This document shows positions 27,633-35,464 of a stretch of DNA of 43,623 bases, piece after piece. The DNA comes from Lutibacter sp. Its GTDB lineage: Bacteria > Bacteroidota > Bacteroidia > Flavobacteriales > Flavobacteriaceae. Under the pieces are notes generated by a model, which was not told where the DNA came from, searched no databases, and saw only the letters and a list, made by a program, of their open reading frames with translations. Every line of letters starts with the position of its first letter. Position 1 is the first letter of the stretch. The stretch is from contig NVWM01000015.1 in the NCBI GenBank assembly GCA_002733665.1, forward strand, positions 452 through 44,074, written 5' to 3'. The position numbers and the translations under genes were made by a program.

Positions 27633-27781
27633 GATTTATAATTGCTGCAAGTGTTGAGATCATGATTCGTTTTAATGAACTTTATCATGCGATATGTAAA
27701 GTTAGTAATAATAACACTCAACCAATAATAAAGTTTTTAACAAATCCATTTTGTATATTTGAGAAAATAAATCACTTTACA

Positions 27782-28240
27782 ATGAACATACCTGCAAAAG
27801 ATCCAGAAGACTATATTTCCAAAATTCCAGAAGATAGAATTCCGTATTTTAAAAAATTGCGTCAAACTATTTTAGACAATATTCCAAAAGGTTTTGAAGA
27901 GCAAATGAGTTATGGTATGATTGGTTATGTAGTGCCAAAAAGCACATATCCTGATGGTTACCATTGTGATACTTCGTTGCCATTGCCTTTTGCTAATATT
28001 GCATCACAAAAGAATTTTATAGCCTTGTATCACTCTGGAATTTATGCGAGTCCAGAAATATTAGAGTGGTTTGTTGGTGAATATCCTAAACATTGCAAAC
28101 GTAAATTGGATATGGGAAAAAGTTGTGTTCGATTTAAAAAGACTGAAGAAATACCTTTCGAATTGATTGCAGAATTAATGCAAAAAACGACTGTTGATAG
28201 TTGGATAACATTGTATGAAAAGAATATAAAAAAGAAATAA
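27782..28240 (+). CDS. DUF1801 (YdhG-like) protein (152 aa)
   Basis: DUF1801 proteins are small alpha/beta proteins of unclear function, some linked to iron binding. The body reads DPEDYISKIPEDRIPYFKKL, then GFEEQMSYGMIGYVVP, CDTSLPLPFANIASQKNFIALY, and MGKSCVRFKKTEEIP, which matches the family. The frame is open from 27662, but the family begins at the ATG at 27782. A palindromic repeat starts four bases after the stop. Confidence 0.87.
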   Translation: MNIPAKDPEDYISKIPEDRIPYFKKLRQTILDNIPKGFEEQMSYGMIGYVVPKSTYPDGYHCDTSLPLPFANIASQKNFIALYHSGIYASPEILEWFVGEYPKHCKRKLDMGKSCVRFKKTEEIPFELIAELMQKTTVDSWITLYEKNIKKK

Positions 28241-28244
28241 AAAG

Positions 28245-28322
28245 TGTCATTCTGAATGCAATGAAGAATCTCAAAATACAAATTGTATTTAATTAGATTT
28301 TTCGACTACGCTCAAAATGACA
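28245..28322. repeat. Palindromic intergenic repeat, short type
   Basis: The 78-bp imperfect inverted repeat begins TGTCATTCTGAATGCAATG and ends CTACGCTCAAAATGACA. Its right arm contains the GAGCGTAGTCGA core (as reverse complement) seen in the small hairpins elsewhere in the window. Confidence 0.75.
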
Positions 28323-28345
28323 TTAAAATTCTTTTTAAATACGTT

Positions 28346-28415
28346 TGTAATTCCTTTGAAGGAAAGAATCTAAAAATGTATATAATAGTGGATTCCCGCC
28401 TACGCGGGAATGACA
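28346..28415. repeat. Palindromic intergenic repeat, dRS3-like, left half decayed
   Basis: The right half GATTCCCGCCTACGCGGGAA plus TGACA is a perfect small hairpin. The left half (TGTAATTCCTTTGAAGGAAA then GAATC) is a decayed version of the subfamily's left half. It lies between the DUF1801 gene and the 3' end of lon. Confidence 0.7.
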
Positions 28416-28450
28416 ATATAGAGAATTAATTCTTGGCTATCGCCCTGCGA

Positions 28451-30904
28451 TTAAATCTTCTTTGCTCCTTTTACCTTTTGTTTTGTAAGCGCAATATCAA
28501 TCACTTCGCTCATCTCTTTTACATAGTGAAACTTCACACCTTTTAAGTAACGTTGATTAATCTCATCAACATCTTTCTTGTTGTCAGCACATAAAATAAT
28601 TTCTTTAATATTTGCGCGCTTTGCTGCCAATATTTTTTCTTTTATTCCACCAACAGGAAGCACTTTACCTCTCAATGTGATTTCACCAGACATTGCCAAT
28701 TTAGATTTCACTTTTCGTTGTGTAAATACTGAAACCAACGAAGTCAACATTGTAATTCCTGCACTTGGTCCATCTTTTGGAGTTGCACCTTCTGGAACGT
28801 GAATGTGTACTTTATATTCATCTAAAGTCTTTTCTTTTATGCCAAATAAATCAGCATTTGCACGAATATATTCCATCGCAATAGTTGCAGATTCTTTCAT
28901 CACAGTGCCTAAATTACCTGTAATAGTCAAACCTTTTCCTTTTGAGATGATTGATTCAACAAACAAAATAACTCCTCCAACTTGTGTCCAAGCCAATCCT
29001 GTCACAACTCCTGCAACATCATTATTTTCATATTTATCACGCTCTAAATGAGAAACTCCTAATATTTTTTCAATGTCTTCAGAAGAAACTGTTGTGTTAT
29101 ACTTCTCCTCCATCACAATAGATTTTGCAGCAAAACGCACAACTTTAGCAATTTGTTTATCCAATCCACGAACTCCAGATTCTCTTGTATATCCTTCTAC
29201 AATTTTTTCTAATTGTGGCTTTTTAATCTGTATATGCTTTGCAGTTAATCCATGTTCTTTTAATTGCTTTGGCAATAAATGTCTTTTAGCAATTTCAACT
29301 TTTTCTTCAATCGTATAACCACTTACATTGATAATCTCCATTCTATCTCGCAACGCCCAAGGAATTGTTGACAAACTATTGGCTGTTGCTACAAACAATA
29401 CTTTAGAAAGGTCATAACCTAATTCTAAATAATTATCATAGAATGCGGAATTTTGTTCAGGATCTAAAACTTCTAACATTGCTGATGAAGGATCTCCATT
29501 ATGTGAACTCGATGCCAATTTATCAATCTCATCCAACACAAAAACTGGATTGGAAGTTCCCGCTTTTTTCAAACTCTGAATCAAACGTCCAGGCATAGCG
29601 CCAATATATGTTTTACGATGACCTCGAATCTCTGCTTCATCTCGCAAACCTCCTAAAGACATACGAACATATTCTCTACCAAGAGATTCTGCGATAGACT
29701 TCCCTAACGAAGTTTTACCAACTCCTGGAGGTCCATACAAGCAAATTATTGGTGATTTCATATCACCTTTTAGTTTCAAAACTGCTAAGTGCTCAATGAT
29801 TCTTTCTTTCACTTTATCCAATCCAAAGTGATCTCTATCCAATATTTTTTGTGCTCTTTTTAGGTCAAATAAATCTTCAGAATAGTTATCCCAAGGTAAT
29901 TCTAATAGCAAATCTAAATAGTTTCTTTGTACTGAATATTCAGCAACTTGTGGATTCATACGTTGCAATCTCCCAAGTTCTTTATCAAATTTATCAGCAA
30001 TTTCTTTAGACCATTTTTTGGTCAATGATTTCTCGCGCATTTCTGCTAATTCTTCTTCGTAAGAAACACCTCCCAACTCTTCTTGAATTGTTTTTAACTG
30101 CTGATTTAAAAAATATTCGCGCTGTTGCTGATCCATTTCAGAACGTGTTTTTGATTGAATATCATGACGCAATTCTAGTTTTTGCATCTCCTTATCCATA
30201 AACTTTAATGTTAATAACGCTCTTTTTTTCAAGTCATTAACATTCAGTATTTTTTGCTTTTCAAAAACAGGAAGATTCATGTTTGATGCAACAAAATTTA
30301 CCAAAAACGAACTACTTTCAATGTTTTTTATTGCAAATGACGCTTCTGAAGGTAAACTTGGATTGATTTTGATAATCTTCAATGCCATTGATTTAATCGA
30401 ATCAATAATAGCTTCAAATTCAGGATTATCTATCTGAGACCTATCTTCTTCAACCTTTTTAGTCGTTGCTTTTATATATGGCTCTTCTTGCGTAAAAGCA
30501 TCAACTTCAAATCGTTTTGTACCTTGAATAATAACTGTTGTATTACCGTCTGGCATTTTCAACATTTTCAAGATTTTAGCAACTGTACCAACTTTATGGA
30601 TATCATCAATTGTTGGATCTTCAATACTTTCTTTATTTTGGGCAACTACACCTATAATTTTATTTCCTGCATTGGCATCTTTTATCAGTTTAATAGACTT
30701 ATCACGTCCTGCAGTAATAGGGATTACAACTCCTGGAAAAAGCACCATATTGCGCAAAGGCAGAATTGGCAATTCATCAGGAATTTTTTCTTTATTGATT
30801 CTTTCTTCATCTTCTGGCGTCATCAATGGAATCAATTCCGCGTCTTCGTCAATTATTTGTTGAAATGACAGATTGTCAAGTTTTATAAATTTTGAATCGC
30901 TCAT
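28451..30904 (-). CDS. lon: ATP-dependent protease La (Lon)
   Basis: Lon is a homohexameric AAA+ serine protease that degrades misfolded and regulatory proteins. At 817 aa it has a ~40-residue acidic N-terminal extension compared with E. coli. The LAN substrate-binding domain follows ([17 protein letters not shown] from ~44), then the AAA+ module with Walker [10 protein letters not shown] (Lys397) and Walker [10 protein letters not shown]. The C-terminal protease has catalytic Ser714 in GPSAGITM and the partner lysine in [12 protein letters not shown] (~757). It is monocistronic, and I found no convincing heat-shock operator in the 248-bp upstream gap. Confidence 0.98.
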   Translation of the reverse strand: MSDSKFIKLDNLSFQQIIDEDAELIPLMTPEDEERINKEKIPDELPILPLRNMVLFPGVVIPITAGRDKSIKLIKDANAGNKIIGVVAQNKESIEDPTIDDIHKVGTVAKILKMLKMPDGNTTVIIQGTKRFEVDAFTQEEPYIKATTKKVEEDRSQIDNPEFEAIIDSIKSMALKIIKINPSLPSEASFAIKNIESSSFLVNFVASNMNLPVFEKQKILNVNDLKKRALLTLKFMDKEMQKLELRHDIQSKTRSEMDQQQREYFLNQQLKTIQEELGGVSYEEELAEMREKSLTKKWSKEIADKFDKELGRLQRMNPQVAEYSVQRNYLDLLLELPWDNYSEDLFDLKRAQKILDRDHFGLDKVKERIIEHLAVLKLKGDMKSPIICLYGPPGVGKTSLGKSIAESLGREYVRMSLGGLRDEAEIRGHRKTYIGAMPGRLIQSLKKAGTSNPVFVLDEIDKLASSSHNGDPSSAMLEVLDPEQNSAFYDNYLELGYDLSKVLFVATANSLSTIPWALRDRMEIINVSGYTIEEKVEIAKRHLLPKQLKEHGLTAKHIQIKKPQLEKIVEGYTRESGVRGLDKQIAKVVRFAAKSIVMEEKYNTTVSSEDIEKILGVSHLERDKYENNDVAGVVTGLAWTQVGGVILFVESIISKGKGLTITGNLGTVMKESATIAMEYIRANADLFGIKEKTLDEYKVHIHVPEGATPKDGPSAGITMLTSLVSVFTQRKVKSKLAMSGEITLRGKVLPVGGIKEKILAAKRANIKEIILCADNKKDVDEINQRYLKGVKFHYVKEMSEVIDIALTKQKVKGAKKI

Positions 30905-31152
30905 AATTTTATTTGGGTCATAATGTCATTATTATCGGTAAAGAAAATAATAGACAAAATATTATATTTTTATATCTTATTGAATGTCAATTATTTAACA
31001 TTTAAAGTCTTTCAACTTCAACTAATAAAAGACAATAGTTGTGCCAATTCGTTAATTTTGATTGAAGAGTTACGATTAACAATTTAAAGTTTTATTTTTG
31101 AAGAACTGTAACACTTTGAAAAACAACATGTCTTTTTAACAGAAACGATTCA

Positions 31153-31713
31153 TTGCAACATACCAACCAAAATATCAACCAACTTTTGCAGCGATGCGAA
31201 ATTGGTGAGCATAGTGCTCAATTAGAAATCTATAAGAGATATTATAGAGCAATGTATAATACTGCTCTTAGGATTTTGAAAAACAGCTTTGATGCTGAGG
31301 ATATGATGCAGGAATCGTTTCTGATTGCATTTACCAAATTGAGCACTTTTAAAGGTGAAGTTACCTTTGGTAGTTGGTTGAAAAGAATAGTAATTAATAA
31401 ATGTTTAACTCTATTAAAAAAGAACAAACGATTTGAAGAAGTAAAATTAGAAGTAAAACGGAATTATGATACTGATGAAGAAAATGTCGACTATTCATCT
31501 ATCAAAAGTGAAACCGTTTTGGCAAGCTTAAATAAACTTAAAGATAATTATAGAATAGCATTAACATTACATTTAATTGAAGGCTTTGATTACGAAGAAG
31601 TCTCAGAGATAATGAAAATTTCGAATCAAAATAGTAGAACTACTATTTCGAGAGCCAAAAGCAAGTTGAGAGAATTATTAATAAATGAAAAATCTAATTC
31701 AATTAAAACATAG
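31153..31713 (+). CDS. RNA polymerase sigma-70 factor, ECF type (186 aa)
   Basis: Region 2 is YYRAMYNTALRILKNSFDAEDMMQESFLIAFTKL (positions ~24-59), and region 4 contains LKDNYRIALTLHLIEGFDYEEVSEIM plus the recognition helix RTTISRAKSKLREL. There is no sigma-1 or sigma-3 region, hence ECF. The reading frame has no ATG before region 2; a TTG at 31153 is the best start, and the frame is closed upstream at 31117. A TATTTTTG -7-like box lies at 31093-31100. It heads an operon with a probable anti-sigma protein and two surface beta-repeat proteins, with a palindromic repeat starting right after its TAG. Confidence 0.92.
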   Translation: MQHTNQNINQLLQRCEIGEHSAQLEIYKRYYRAMYNTALRILKNSFDAEDMMQESFLIAFTKLSTFKGEVTFGSWLKRIVINKCLTLLKKNKRFEEVKLEVKRNYDTDEENVDYSSIKSETVLASLNKLKDNYRIALTLHLIEGFDYEEVSEIMKISNQNSRTTISRAKSKLRELLINEKSNSIKT

Positions 31714-31784
31714 TGTCATTCCTGCGAAGGCAGGAATCTATAAAATATAGTTAGGTTTGGATTCCTGCCTTCGCAGGAATGACA
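31714..31784. repeat. Palindromic intergenic repeat inside the sigma-factor operon
   Basis: The 71-bp element has ends of at least 25 bp that are exact reverse complements (starting TGTCATTCCTGCGAAGGCAG). Each half is also a small hairpin (TTCCTGCGAAGGCAGGAA). It begins at the base after the sigma-factor stop and ends 19 bp before the next ATG. Confidence 0.9.
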
Positions 31785-31803
31785 ATCGAAATTAAATAAT
31801 ATT

Positions 31804-32331
31804 ATGGAAAACAAAGACTTTAAAGAACTTTTTAATAAAAAATTTGATATCGCTGAACCTACAATTGGTCATTTTGATCGATTCGAAAATCGATTATCAA
31901 AACAACAAAAAACTTATAATCCAAAAAGCTGGAGATGGTTAGTTATGGCTGCATCAATTGCATTATTATTTGGCTTTTGGTTTACTCAGACTCAAAACAA
32001 TGAAACACTGCAACTTGCAGATGTATCTCCAGAAATGGCGGAAACTCAAAATTATTTTTCTTCAGTATTAAAAACTGAAATAGAAAAAATAAATACTCAA
32101 AAATCACCTGAGAATAAAACACTGATTGATGATGCATTCTTACGATTAGAAAATTTAGAAAAACAATATGCTCACCTTACAGATGAACTTAAAGAAAGTG
32201 ATTCTGACAAGCGAGTCGTTTTTGCCATGATTTCAAATTTTCAACAACGCATAGAAATATTGCAAAACTTACTAATACAACTAGAAGATATTAAACAATT
32301 TAAAACAACAACAGATGAAATATATAGTTAA
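31804..32331 (+). CDS. Probable anti-sigma factor, single-pass membrane protein (175 aa)
   Basis: I do not recognise a named domain. Residues 1-45 are charged and would face the cytoplasm. One membrane segment is visible at ~44-62 (WLVMAASIALLFGFWF), and the ~110-residue outer part is acidic and helical, probably coiled-coil (LENLEKQYAHLTDELKES). A short cytoplasmic part plus one membrane helix, encoded directly after an ECF sigma factor, is the usual anti-sigma arrangement; the role is inferred from this. It overlaps the next gene by 17 bp. Confidence 0.78.
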   Translation: MENKDFKELFNKKFDIAEPTIGHFDRFENRLSKQQKTYNPKSWRWLVMAASIALLFGFWFTQTQNNETLQLADVSPEMAETQNYFSSVLKTEIEKINTQKSPENKTLIDDAFLRLENLEKQYAHLTDELKESDSDKRVVFAMISNFQQRIEILQNLLIQLEDIKQFKTTTDEIYS

Positions 32332-33385
32332 AATAGTAGCACTCCTTTTATTATTTCCATCTATGATGATGGCAAACAATATGGATGGAAAATATACTAA
32401 AACAAAAACCATCAAGAAAGAATTTAATGTAAATGATGACGCTCAACTATACCTAAATAATAAATATGGGAATATTGATATTAAAACTTGGAATCAAAAT
32501 GTAGTGTCAATTGAAGTGATAATCACTACTAATGGCAACAGCGAAAGTAAAGTTGAAGAGAGATTGGAGAACATCGATGTATATTTCGAAAACTCTTCAC
32601 AAGAAGTTTCTGCTAAAACACATTTTGAGAAGCAAAATAATAGTTGGAGTTTTTTCGGAAAGCGTAGTAGCGTTAATATAGATGTTAAATATATAGTTAG
32701 AATGCCTATTTCTAACAACTTAAACGTAAATATGGACTATGGAGATGTTGTGATTGACGAACTTGAAGGAGAAGTATCTCTTAATTGTGATTACGGAAAG
32801 ATATATGTAGGTAAACTATTAAATGATAAAAATTATATCAATTTAGATTATTCAAGAGGTTCAACTATTGATTATATGAAGAATGGTGAAATAAATATTG
32901 ACTATACTACTTTAGATATTGAAGAGGCTGGTAATATTGATTTAAATACCGATTATAGCAATACAACTTTTGGAAAGGTAAATAACCTTGAATTCAATTC
33001 AGATTATGGAAATCTTATTGTACATAGTGCAAATAAAATTGTTGGAAATAGTGACTATGTAAGTTTAAAGTTTGGAGAAATAAATAATACTCTTATTGTT
33101 GAAGCGGATTATGGAAGTATCAAAGTTGAAAAAATGGGAGTTAACTTTGACGAAGTAAATTTAAATACTGAATATACTGGAGTGAAGATTGGTGTAGATA
33201 GCAATAGTTCCTTTTCTTTAGTTGCAGACTCACAATACAGCGGAATAAGTGTTCCAGAAGATTTCAACTTCACAAAACAAATTGAAAAAAACAGCAAAAA
33301 ACACTACGAAGGAACCTATAATGGTACAAATGGAAAGATTACCATAAAAAGCCAATATGGAGGAATAAAAATTTATAAAAACTAA
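32315..33385 (+). CDS. DUF4097-type beta-repeat surface protein (356 aa)
   Basis: A signal peptide (MKYIVKIVALLLLFPSMMMA) is followed by a long beta-solenoid-like protein. Short turns with D-Y-G/S recur about every 20 residues from ~140 to ~300 (MDYGDVVID, NCDYGKIYVG, NLDYSRGS, NTDYSNTTFG, NSDYGNLIV, EADYGSIKV). This is the pattern of DUF4097-type putative adhesins. It starts within the end of the upstream gene, so translation is coupled. It is likely periplasmic or outer-membrane exposed and, by its place, part of the sigma factor's envelope-stress or surface regulon. Confidence 0.85.
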   Translation: MKYIVKIVALLLLFPSMMMANNMDGKYTKTKTIKKEFNVNDDAQLYLNNKYGNIDIKTWNQNVVSIEVIITTNGNSESKVEERLENIDVYFENSSQEVSAKTHFEKQNNSWSFFGKRSSVNIDVKYIVRMPISNNLNVNMDYGDVVIDELEGEVSLNCDYGKIYVGKLLNDKNYINLDYSRGSTIDYMKNGEINIDYTTLDIEEAGNIDLNTDYSNTTFGKVNNLEFNSDYGNLIVHSANKIVGNSDYVSLKFGEINNTLIVEADYGSIKVEKMGVNFDEVNLNTEYTGVKIGVDSNSSFSLVADSQYSGISVPEDFNFTKQIEKNSKKHYEGTYNGTNGKITIKSQYGGIKIYKN

Positions 33386-33397
33386 AAAATATACATT

Positions 33398-34117
33398 ATG
33401 AAATTTATGAAAACAATAGTAACAACATTAATTATTTGTTTAACAATTCAAGCAAATGCTTTTACAAAAAAAGTAAAAGGAAACGGTAATGTAGTAACAG
33501 AAACTAGAACTACAGAAGATTATGAAAAAATTGCTGTTGGCGGATCGTTTGACGTCACGCTAGTTTCAGGTAAAGAAGGTAACTTAACTATAAAAATTGA
33601 AGATAATCTATTAGAGTATTTAATTACTGAAGTGAATGATGGAACCTTGAAAATTAAATGGAAAAAAGGAATAAATGTGCATACAAGAAAAGGTGTTATT
33701 ATTACAGTTCCTTTTAAACAAATAAATGCTGTATCACTTGCTGGTTCTGGTAATATCAAAACAAATGATCCTATTACAAGTCATAACTTGGAATTAAAAA
33801 TTGCAGGATCTGGAAATATGAATCTAGATATCAAGGCTTCAGATTTAATTACAAAAATTGCTGGTTCAGGAAACATGTCTATTAATGGTACTACTACTAA
33901 TCTTGAATGTAGAATTGCTGGTTCTGGAGATTTTAATAGTTATAATTTAACGACTAGAGATGTTGAAGTAAAAATTGCTGGTTCTGGAACTTTAAAAGCA
34001 ACAATTAACGGTAAAATATCTGCAAAAATTGTAGGCTCTGGAAATGTATATTATAAAGGGACTGGAACTACAGAAGATGTAAAAGTTACAGGCTCTGGAA
34101 ATGTTTCTAAAAAATAA
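33398..34117 (+). CDS. DUF2807 (head GIN domain) beta-repeat protein (239 aa)
   Basis: After a signal peptide (~1-21, ending QANA) comes the GNVVTETRTTEDYEKIAVGGSFDV start typical of head GIN domain / DUF2807 proteins. From ~residue 115 there are about seven repeats of the A-G-S-G-N/D/T kind (AGSGNIKTN, AGSGNMNLD, AGSGNMSIN, AGSGDFNSY, AGSGTLKAT, VGSGNVYYK, TGSGNVSKK), forming a right-handed beta-helix. The function is unknown; an adhesin role has been proposed for the family. It is 12 bp after the DUF4097 gene and is the last gene of the operon, followed by a strong terminator. Confidence 0.9.
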   Translation: MKFMKTIVTTLIICLTIQANAFTKKVKGNGNVVTETRTTEDYEKIAVGGSFDVTLVSGKEGNLTIKIEDNLLEYLITEVNDGTLKIKWKKGINVHTRKGVIITVPFKQINAVSLAGSGNIKTNDPITSHNLELKIAGSGNMNLDIKASDLITKIAGSGNMSINGTTTNLECRIAGSGDFNSYNLTTRDVEVKIAGSGTLKATINGKISAKIVGSGNVYYKGTGTTEDVKVTGSGNVSKK

Positions 34118-34122
34118 CAAAT

Positions 34123-34154
34123 AAAAAAAGGCTCTTAATTAAGAGCCTTTTTTT
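34123..34154. terminator. Bidirectional terminator between convergent operons
   Basis: A perfect 32-bp palindrome has A7 and T7 flanks around GGCTCTTAATTAAGAGCC. It serves the plus-strand DUF2807 operon and the minus-strand GlmU-family gene, whose stop is one base away. Confidence 0.92.
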
Positions 34155-34155
34155 G

Positions 34156-35331
34156 TTAAAAATTTCTATACTGATTCGTTTCTTCAAATACATGTTCTAA
34201 AATCTGTTCTTCTTTCTTATCAAACTCAATTCCACGACGTTTCATCACTACAGTTGCAACCTCTTTGACTTTATTCATTTGGTACGTTGTAAAACCTGCA
34301 CTTCCGCCCCAAGCAAATGATGGAATAAAATTACGTGGAAATCCTGGTCCAAAAATATTGGCGCTTACTCCAATGACAGTTCCAGTATTAAACATGGTAT
34401 TTATACCGCATTTTGAGTGATCTCCCATCATCAAACCACAAAATTGCAATCCAGTTTTTGCAAATCTTCCTGTTTCGTAACTCCATAATTTCACCTCAGC
34501 ATAATTGTTTTTTAAGTTCGAATTATTTGTATCTGCGCCTAAATTACACCATTCTCCAATCACAGCATTTCCTAAAAATCCGTCATGACCTTTATTTGAA
34601 TATCCGAAAATTACTGAATTATTTACTTCTCCTCCAACTTTACAATGAGGACCAATTGTTGTTCCTCCATAAATTTTTGCGCCCATTTTTAAAGTAGAAT
34701 TATCACACAAGGCAAAAGGTCCTCGAACTGAACTACCTTCCATAATTTCTGCGTCTTTACCGATATAAATTGGACCATCAGTAGCATTTAATGAGCATAA
34801 AGGTAGCTTTGCTCCTTCTTCAATAAATACATTTTCTTTATTAAAAGCAACTGTCATTTCTGGAATGTCAGCAGATTTTCTTCCCTTTGTTATTAAATCA
34901 AAATCTTGTTGTATTGCTTCCGCATTGCGAGAAAAAATATCCCACGAATTTTTTACCTGAATTAAATCATCTTCAAAATCAATATGTGTGAAATTATCAA
35001 AATTTTCATCTTCTTGAGTATCAGTAGTAAAAAACGCAACAATTACATCATCTTTAAAAATTACTTGATTCTCTTGGAGATTTTTAACTGCTTTAACTAA
35101 AGCATCAGAAGGCAAAAAAGAAGCGTTTATCAGTATATTTTGTTCCAACTCTATCATTGGAAACTTATCTTCAAGATATTCCTCTGTCAATGTTGTCGTG
35201 GTAAATCCCAAACGTTTTTCCCATTTTTCACGAATAGTTAATATTCCAATTCGTATATCTGCAACAGGTCGTGTATAAGTAAATGGCAACAATGCATTTC
35301 GCACTTCTCCATCAAATAAAATATAATTCAT
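34156..35331 (-). CDS. GlmU-family sugar nucleotidyltransferase/acetyltransferase, Bacteroidota type (391 aa)
   Basis: The opening NYILFDGEVRNALLPFTYTRPVADIRIG, with IREKWEKRLG following, is that of the alternative GlmU family of Bacteroidota. Its N-terminal half is a divergent nucleotidyltransferase, and its C-terminal half (~190-340) is a left-handed beta-helix with hexapeptides (GPIYIGKDAEIMEGSSVRGP, ending in GHDGFLGNAVIGEW). It is proposed to make UDP-GlcNAc from glucosamine-1-phosphate for peptidoglycan and LPS. The classical LxxGxGTRM nucleotidyltransferase loop of E. coli GlmU is absent, so the catalytic details differ. The downstream end shares the bidirectional terminator. Confidence 0.88.
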   Translation of the reverse strand: MNYILFDGEVRNALLPFTYTRPVADIRIGILTIREKWEKRLGFTTTTLTEEYLEDKFPMIELEQNILINASFLPSDALVKAVKNLQENQVIFKDDVIVAFFTTDTQEDENFDNFTHIDFEDDLIQVKNSWDIFSRNAEAIQQDFDLITKGRKSADIPEMTVAFNKENVFIEEGAKLPLCSLNATDGPIYIGKDAEIMEGSSVRGPFALCDNSTLKMGAKIYGGTTIGPHCKVGGEVNNSVIFGYSNKGHDGFLGNAVIGEWCNLGADTNNSNLKNNYAEVKLWSYETGRFAKTGLQFCGLMMGDHSKCGINTMFNTGTVIGVSANIFGPGFPRNFIPSFAWGGSAGFTTYQMNKVKEVATVVMKRRGIEFDKKEEQILEHVFEETNQYRNF

Positions 35332-35464
35332 TCAATATGATTTTTAACAAAGATAAGTATTTCTGTGGATTTGTTTATTTGTTGAATCGTTGATAAATTC
35401 TTATTTAAATTAAGAATGCATCATAAGTTTTCAACTTTAATATTTAACCTTTCCTTTTTAACTT

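Noticed and set aside
27662..27781. Forty-residue N-terminal extension of the DUF1801 protein
   Set aside because: It is unlike the family and AT-rich, and the ATG at 27782 matches the usual start of homologues.
28578..29318. Series of plus-strand open frames of 74-82 codons
   Set aside because: All are antisense to the well-supported protease domain of lon and show no domain or start signal.
30488..30868. Plus-strand open frame of 126 codons
   Set aside because: It lies fully antisense to the 5' part of lon, is rich in Cys, Asn, Phe and Trp, and has no recognisable motif, as expected for a shadow frame.
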